Below, piece after piece: positions 60,640 through 64,000 of a DNA stretch of 64,000 nucleotides. Source of the stretch: Eledone cirrhosa (taxonomy: Eukaryota > Mollusca > Cephalopoda > Octopoda > Eledonidae); assembly GCA_964016885.1 (NCBI GenBank), contig OZ024749.1, forward strand, positions 28,180,873-28,244,872, in the 5' to 3' direction. The position numbers and the translations under genes were made by a program. Numbering within the stretch: position 1 is the stretch's first letter; every line of letters starts with the position of its first letter. The notes under the pieces were generated by a model, which saw only the letters and a list, made by a program, of their open reading frames with translations, ran no database searches and had not been told where the DNA came from.

Positions 60640-61070
60640 TTCAATGGTTGTGGATAGTAACCTGAGGTATTAACTATAGGGCCTGTCAACCTGACCCTCC
60701 CCCCACACACTCCTTACATGACTCTCAGGATCAGCTGGTTTCTGGTGAGAGTACCTGGAATGTGTCCTATCTACAGTTATGGAAAATCTCTACTCCACCT
60801 CAATTTTGAAATTCCAGGTAGGTATCCAGTCCATGTTAAGAAGGGATGAGTGATGGAGCGAGAAGCTAGCAACCTTACTTCCAGTCGTCAAAACTGCTAC
60901 AGAAATGACAAAAGTTTTCGATGTTCCACAGGGAACTGAAGGAACTGAATTAACTAATGATTTGTTTGCCAATCAGAGGCAGAGTGAAGTCTTCAGCTAC
61001 TTAGGTACTGTAAACCGAGTACAGCTTATACACCAACGAGCACAACAGCATATGGGATGCAAAGACTGGG
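60640..61070. other. Possible retroelement remnant
   Basis: The plus strand reads LPVVKTATEMTKVFDVPQ and SEVFSYLGTVNRVQLIHQ in one frame, with a TGA near 60853. The minus strand is open for 60 codons at 60972-60790. Neither has a recognised domain. Confidence 0.3.
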
Positions 61071-61345
61071 ACTTTTGTTAGGTTTAGAATAGGTGCACCA
61101 TATCCCTGGGTGTCGCAAGATACAACAAAAAAAGGGCTTAGAGCAAGGACACCCTATCTGTGTGTGTCATATGATATGACCAATATGACCAAAAAGGTCT
61201 AGAATAGGTCCACCATCCCTGTGTATGTCATAAGATACAACAAAAAGGTTTAGAGCAGGGGAACCCTATCCCTGTTTGTATGACAAAAAAGGTTTAGAAT
61301 AGTTACACCATGTATGTATGTCTCGTAAGATACAACAAAAATGGT
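61070..61345. repeat. ~60-bp degenerate tandem repeat
   Basis: gtttagaataggtgcacca, tccctgtgtatgtcat and aagatacaacaaaaa recur about five times. Confidence 0.85.
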
Positions 61346-61849
61346 TGGCATCAAGAAGAGCATTTGACTGAAATATTGCCCTAAAATGTTGATCAGAGAA
61401 AATTTCAAGTAGGAACCCAGAGAGAACCCATGCAAGGAAGTAAATGAAGGGAAACATTTCTCAATTTGAAACTGTAAAGAAAAGGTTTATTGTTGTGAAG
61501 ACTGTAAATGGTAGAGATGAAGAAACTGTTGAATGTTGTCAGGTAGAACAACACAGTTATAGAAGGATGAAGGGGAGGGGAGGTATTTGACAGCCAAGAA
61601 GGGAACAAAAAGTATCTTGACATGAGAAGAACAAATGTAAACCCATCATGCTTTCAATCAACAAACAGAATTAAATATATTGAACAGTAATCAATAGTTT
61701 AGGTTTTAGATATTGGAGCCTAATCTTCAGGAATTTGGTTGTTTGCTAAATATATCAACATAAGGCAGTAATTATTTTAATGGAGGACATGGAAAAGCTC
61801 AGGATCTTTGATGACTATCATCCTGGAGTGGGAATTGATGCAGTTCTGC

Positions 61850-62160
61850 TGCAACTGCTGTAGAGTACAGATGCAATAGACTAGTGCAGTATATAGATGC
61901 AACTGCAATAGACAAGTGCAGCATACAGATGTAACAAACTGGTGCAGTATTCAACTACAACTGCAGTAAACTGCAGATGCAATACACTGCTGCAGTATAG
62001 AGATGCAACTGCAATAGACTAGTGCAATGTATAGATACAACCTTAGTATATAAGTGCAGTATAGATACAACTGCATTAGATTGGTGCAGTGTAGATACAA
62101 TTGCAATAGACTGTTGCAGTGTAGAGATACAACTGCAATAGATTGGTGCAGTTGATGTCA
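61850..62160. repeat. ~33-bp degenerate tandem repeat
   Basis: agatgcaactgcaatagact and ggtgcagtatagatac recur about nine times. Confidence 0.88.
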
Positions 62161-62377
62161 ATATCTGGAGCCAAGATACAAATCCTTTATAAATTTCAAA
62201 CTTAGACCCTCACAAGAACCTTGGCACGTGGTGGTGGGGTCTGAACTGCAGGAGCATCATTCCAAAATTATTGGTCAAGACACCTGGTGAACTGAGGGCC
62301 CCTGTTGAAGGACAATGGTAGTACATTATGTGTGTGTGTGGGGGGGGGGGGGTTTAGTTGAATAGAATATAAACACT

Positions 62378-62605
62378 TTAACCCTTTCATTACTATATTT
62401 CTAATGAAAGATACTACCTATGATTTTGAAAATAATCAAGAATTTGGAAGGATTATAACTGACTTTCTCATTAAGTTAATGTTCAGAACATAACTTAACA
62501 AAGGTTCTCTACATAAAAAAAAACTATAATGAAAGGTGTTTAGATAAGTATAAACACTTTAATAGAGTATCATAGGATAAGGATTGGTTTGGTATCCAAA
62601 AGGTT
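62378..62605 (-). repeat. Interspersed repeat related to the 48-bp hairpin satellite
   Basis: ccctttcattactatatttc then taatgaaagatactacc at the start match the unit at 48114-48650. The remainder (acttaacaaaggttctc, agataagtataaacacttt) matches the family at 9873-10262 in reverse. Confidence 0.8.
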
Positions 62606-62699
62606 AACTAAACCTATGATATCAGAAGACAAGAGGACAGCAATGCCTAAATTTAAAACTATTGATCTTCAGCAACTGTTAATCACATCAGAAACAGTA

Positions 62700-63030
62700 T
62701 GATTGAGTGATTGATTGATTGATTGATTGGTTGGCAGGGAAGGGTTGAAAGGTAATATTAGAAATGATGATGAAAGCTCACTGCAAGGGAATACTTTACC
62801 AATGTCACTTCCACAAATAAGACATCAGTCAGCTTCGGATTTAACTTCTCTGAAGACAAGTTGAAAACCATGTCATTCCAAATATCTCATTAAAATTGTT
62901 TTCATTTAACAGACAAGGATTTGTAGGGAACTTTCTATAATATCACTCTCTTCAATTGATTTTTAAAACAAAACAATGTTTTATTTTGTTGGGAAAATTA
63001 TTTTTATAATTGTATTTATGAGTTTTATAT

Positions 63031-63060
<30 letters not shown>
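62700..63060. other. Intergenic with GATT and AAT microsatellites
   Basis: (GATT)n at 62708-62730 and (AAT)n at 63032-63062. A minus-strand stretch at 62884-62802 (NDMVFNLSSEKLNPKLTD) reads protein-like but has a weak acceptor, so it is not called. Confidence 0.4.
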
Positions 63061-63063
<3 letters not shown>

Positions 63064-63276
63064 TTTGATTCATGCTCAAGCAAACAGCCTCAATTTCGTG
63101 ATGTCTTATGTAACCAGCAATGTGAGAGCAAGAAACCAAATTCTAATTTTGTTTTTATTTTTATAATAATAATTGTAAAACCTTTTTTTGTCTGTCTGCC
63201 ACAATAAGTTCTAAATTTTTATTTAGAATTTATGGAACATCTATCTACCTACCTATTTATTCATCCTCTCTCTGTA

Positions 63277-63284
<8 letters not shown>

Positions 63285-63312
<28 letters not shown>

Positions 63313-63580
63313 AACGTAAAGTGGTTGTGATATGAAGAGCATTCAGCTGTAGAAAGCTTGCCAAACAAAGAGTTGGGAAGACACCTCAATTGTGTCAAAG
63401 ACATGACAACCTCCCCTGTGCACTGTATAGAATGTGAGACCATACGTAAGTGAGGCAACAGATCCTTGGCCCGTCTTGGTGATCAATAGCAACCGCTTCA
63501 GTACTGACTTGGTCTATGTAGATACACCCAACCTGTCCTAGCAGGGACAGCAGATGTTAAAACAATGACGATATATACAT
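63285..63580 (+). mobile_element. Diverged LINE/SINE tail
   Basis: (TG)n(TA)n at 63278-63312, then gaagagcattcagctgtaga, agacatgacaacctcccc and gcagatgttaaaacaatgac. Confidence 0.65.
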
Positions 63581-63814
63581 GTGTGTGTGTGTGAACTGCT
63601 TACAGAATGAGAACAAATTTTTTTAATATTTGACAAAACTTAAATCCATTTAATGTTACAATTATGAAAATATTCATTCTGTTGGATTAAAGAAAAAAAA
63701 GCTTTAAATATACCTCTGTGCTTTTTCACTTAATGTGTGTTTGTGTGTGTAAGGCTTTTATCGATATAGTCACATTTAAAATAAATATTGATGTCCTACA
63801 TATATGAAATTAAC

Positions 63815-64000
63815 AGAGTAGGTAGAGCATAGGACAAAATGATTTGTGGAATTTATTTTTGCTCTTTGTATTCCGAGTTCAAATCCCAGTGAGGTTAATT
63901 TTGCCTTTCATTCTTTCAGGGTCAATATAACAAGGTATCAATCTAGAACGATGGATTGGCAGAATTCTTAAACCATTGGACAAAATGATTTGTGGAATTT
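63815..64000 (+). mobile_element. OR-like SINE, diverged, running to the window edge
   Basis: ccgagttcaaatcccagtga and tttcattctttcagggtcaa match the family. 63833-63859 (gacaaaatgatttgtggaat) recurs at 63979-64000, so a second tandem copy starts near the end (gattggcagaattcttaaac). Confidence 0.75.

Noticed and set aside
60790..60972. 60-codon minus-strand open frame
   Set aside because: No domain and no splice context; the plus strand of the same region looks equally protein-like, suggesting an old repeat.
62802..62884. Minus-strand exon-like stretch NDMVFNLSSEKLNPKLTD
   Set aside because: Donor gtaaag is acceptable but the acceptor (ttttaatgag) lacks a pyrimidine tract, and no partner exon was found.

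Overview
The window looks like nuclear DNA of a cephalopod mollusc, most likely an octopus. It is AT-rich and dense in microsatellites, with intron-rich gene structure. It is crowded with tRNA-derived SINEs and LINE 3' ends whose tails end in (GATGAT)n. The same tail, in either orientation, carries a 'gcatgggttagacgg'-type core that I associate with octopus genomes. The species call is inference from repeat content and one gene; no database was searched.

Layout. Positions 393-34422 (+) hold the 3' part of one large gene for a single-pass cadherin-superfamily receptor. I placed 23 coding exons by GT/AG boundaries that keep one reading frame, giving about 1,248 residues. In order these are a partial cadherin (EC) repeat, six EC repeats, a membrane-proximal domain, one transmembrane helix, and a cytoplasmic tail of about 400 residues in the last exon. 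That tail has many tyrosine motifs and a C-terminal PDZ-type ligand (-TQL). The 5' part of the gene lies upstream of the window. The layout resembles the tip-link/microvillar cadherins PCDH15 and Cad99C, but orthology is inference.

Introns. Most introns are filled with repeats: a 48-bp minisatellite of about 54 copies grown from a SINE/LINE tail (1470-4070), a 68-bp array (14860-15808), a 70-bp array from a LINE coding end (27231-28700), LINE 3' ends, SINEs, fold-back elements and broken copies of one exon.

Downstream. From 34423 to about 58.7 kb I see no convincing gene. The stretch holds a second array of the same LINE-end satellite in the opposite orientation (41513-44930), a 48-bp hairpin satellite (48114-48650), and a 4.9-kb array of 17/19-bp units (51893-56757). 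Many degenerate tandem repeats, fold-back elements and old SINEs lie between them. Near 59.0 kb on the minus strand there is a plausible terminal exon of another gene running in from the right. A mariner/Tigger-type MITE sits at 59547-59882.

The long open frames in the satellites are by-products of the repeat unit and are not annotated as genes. Nothing prokaryotic or viral, and no CRISPR, was seen.
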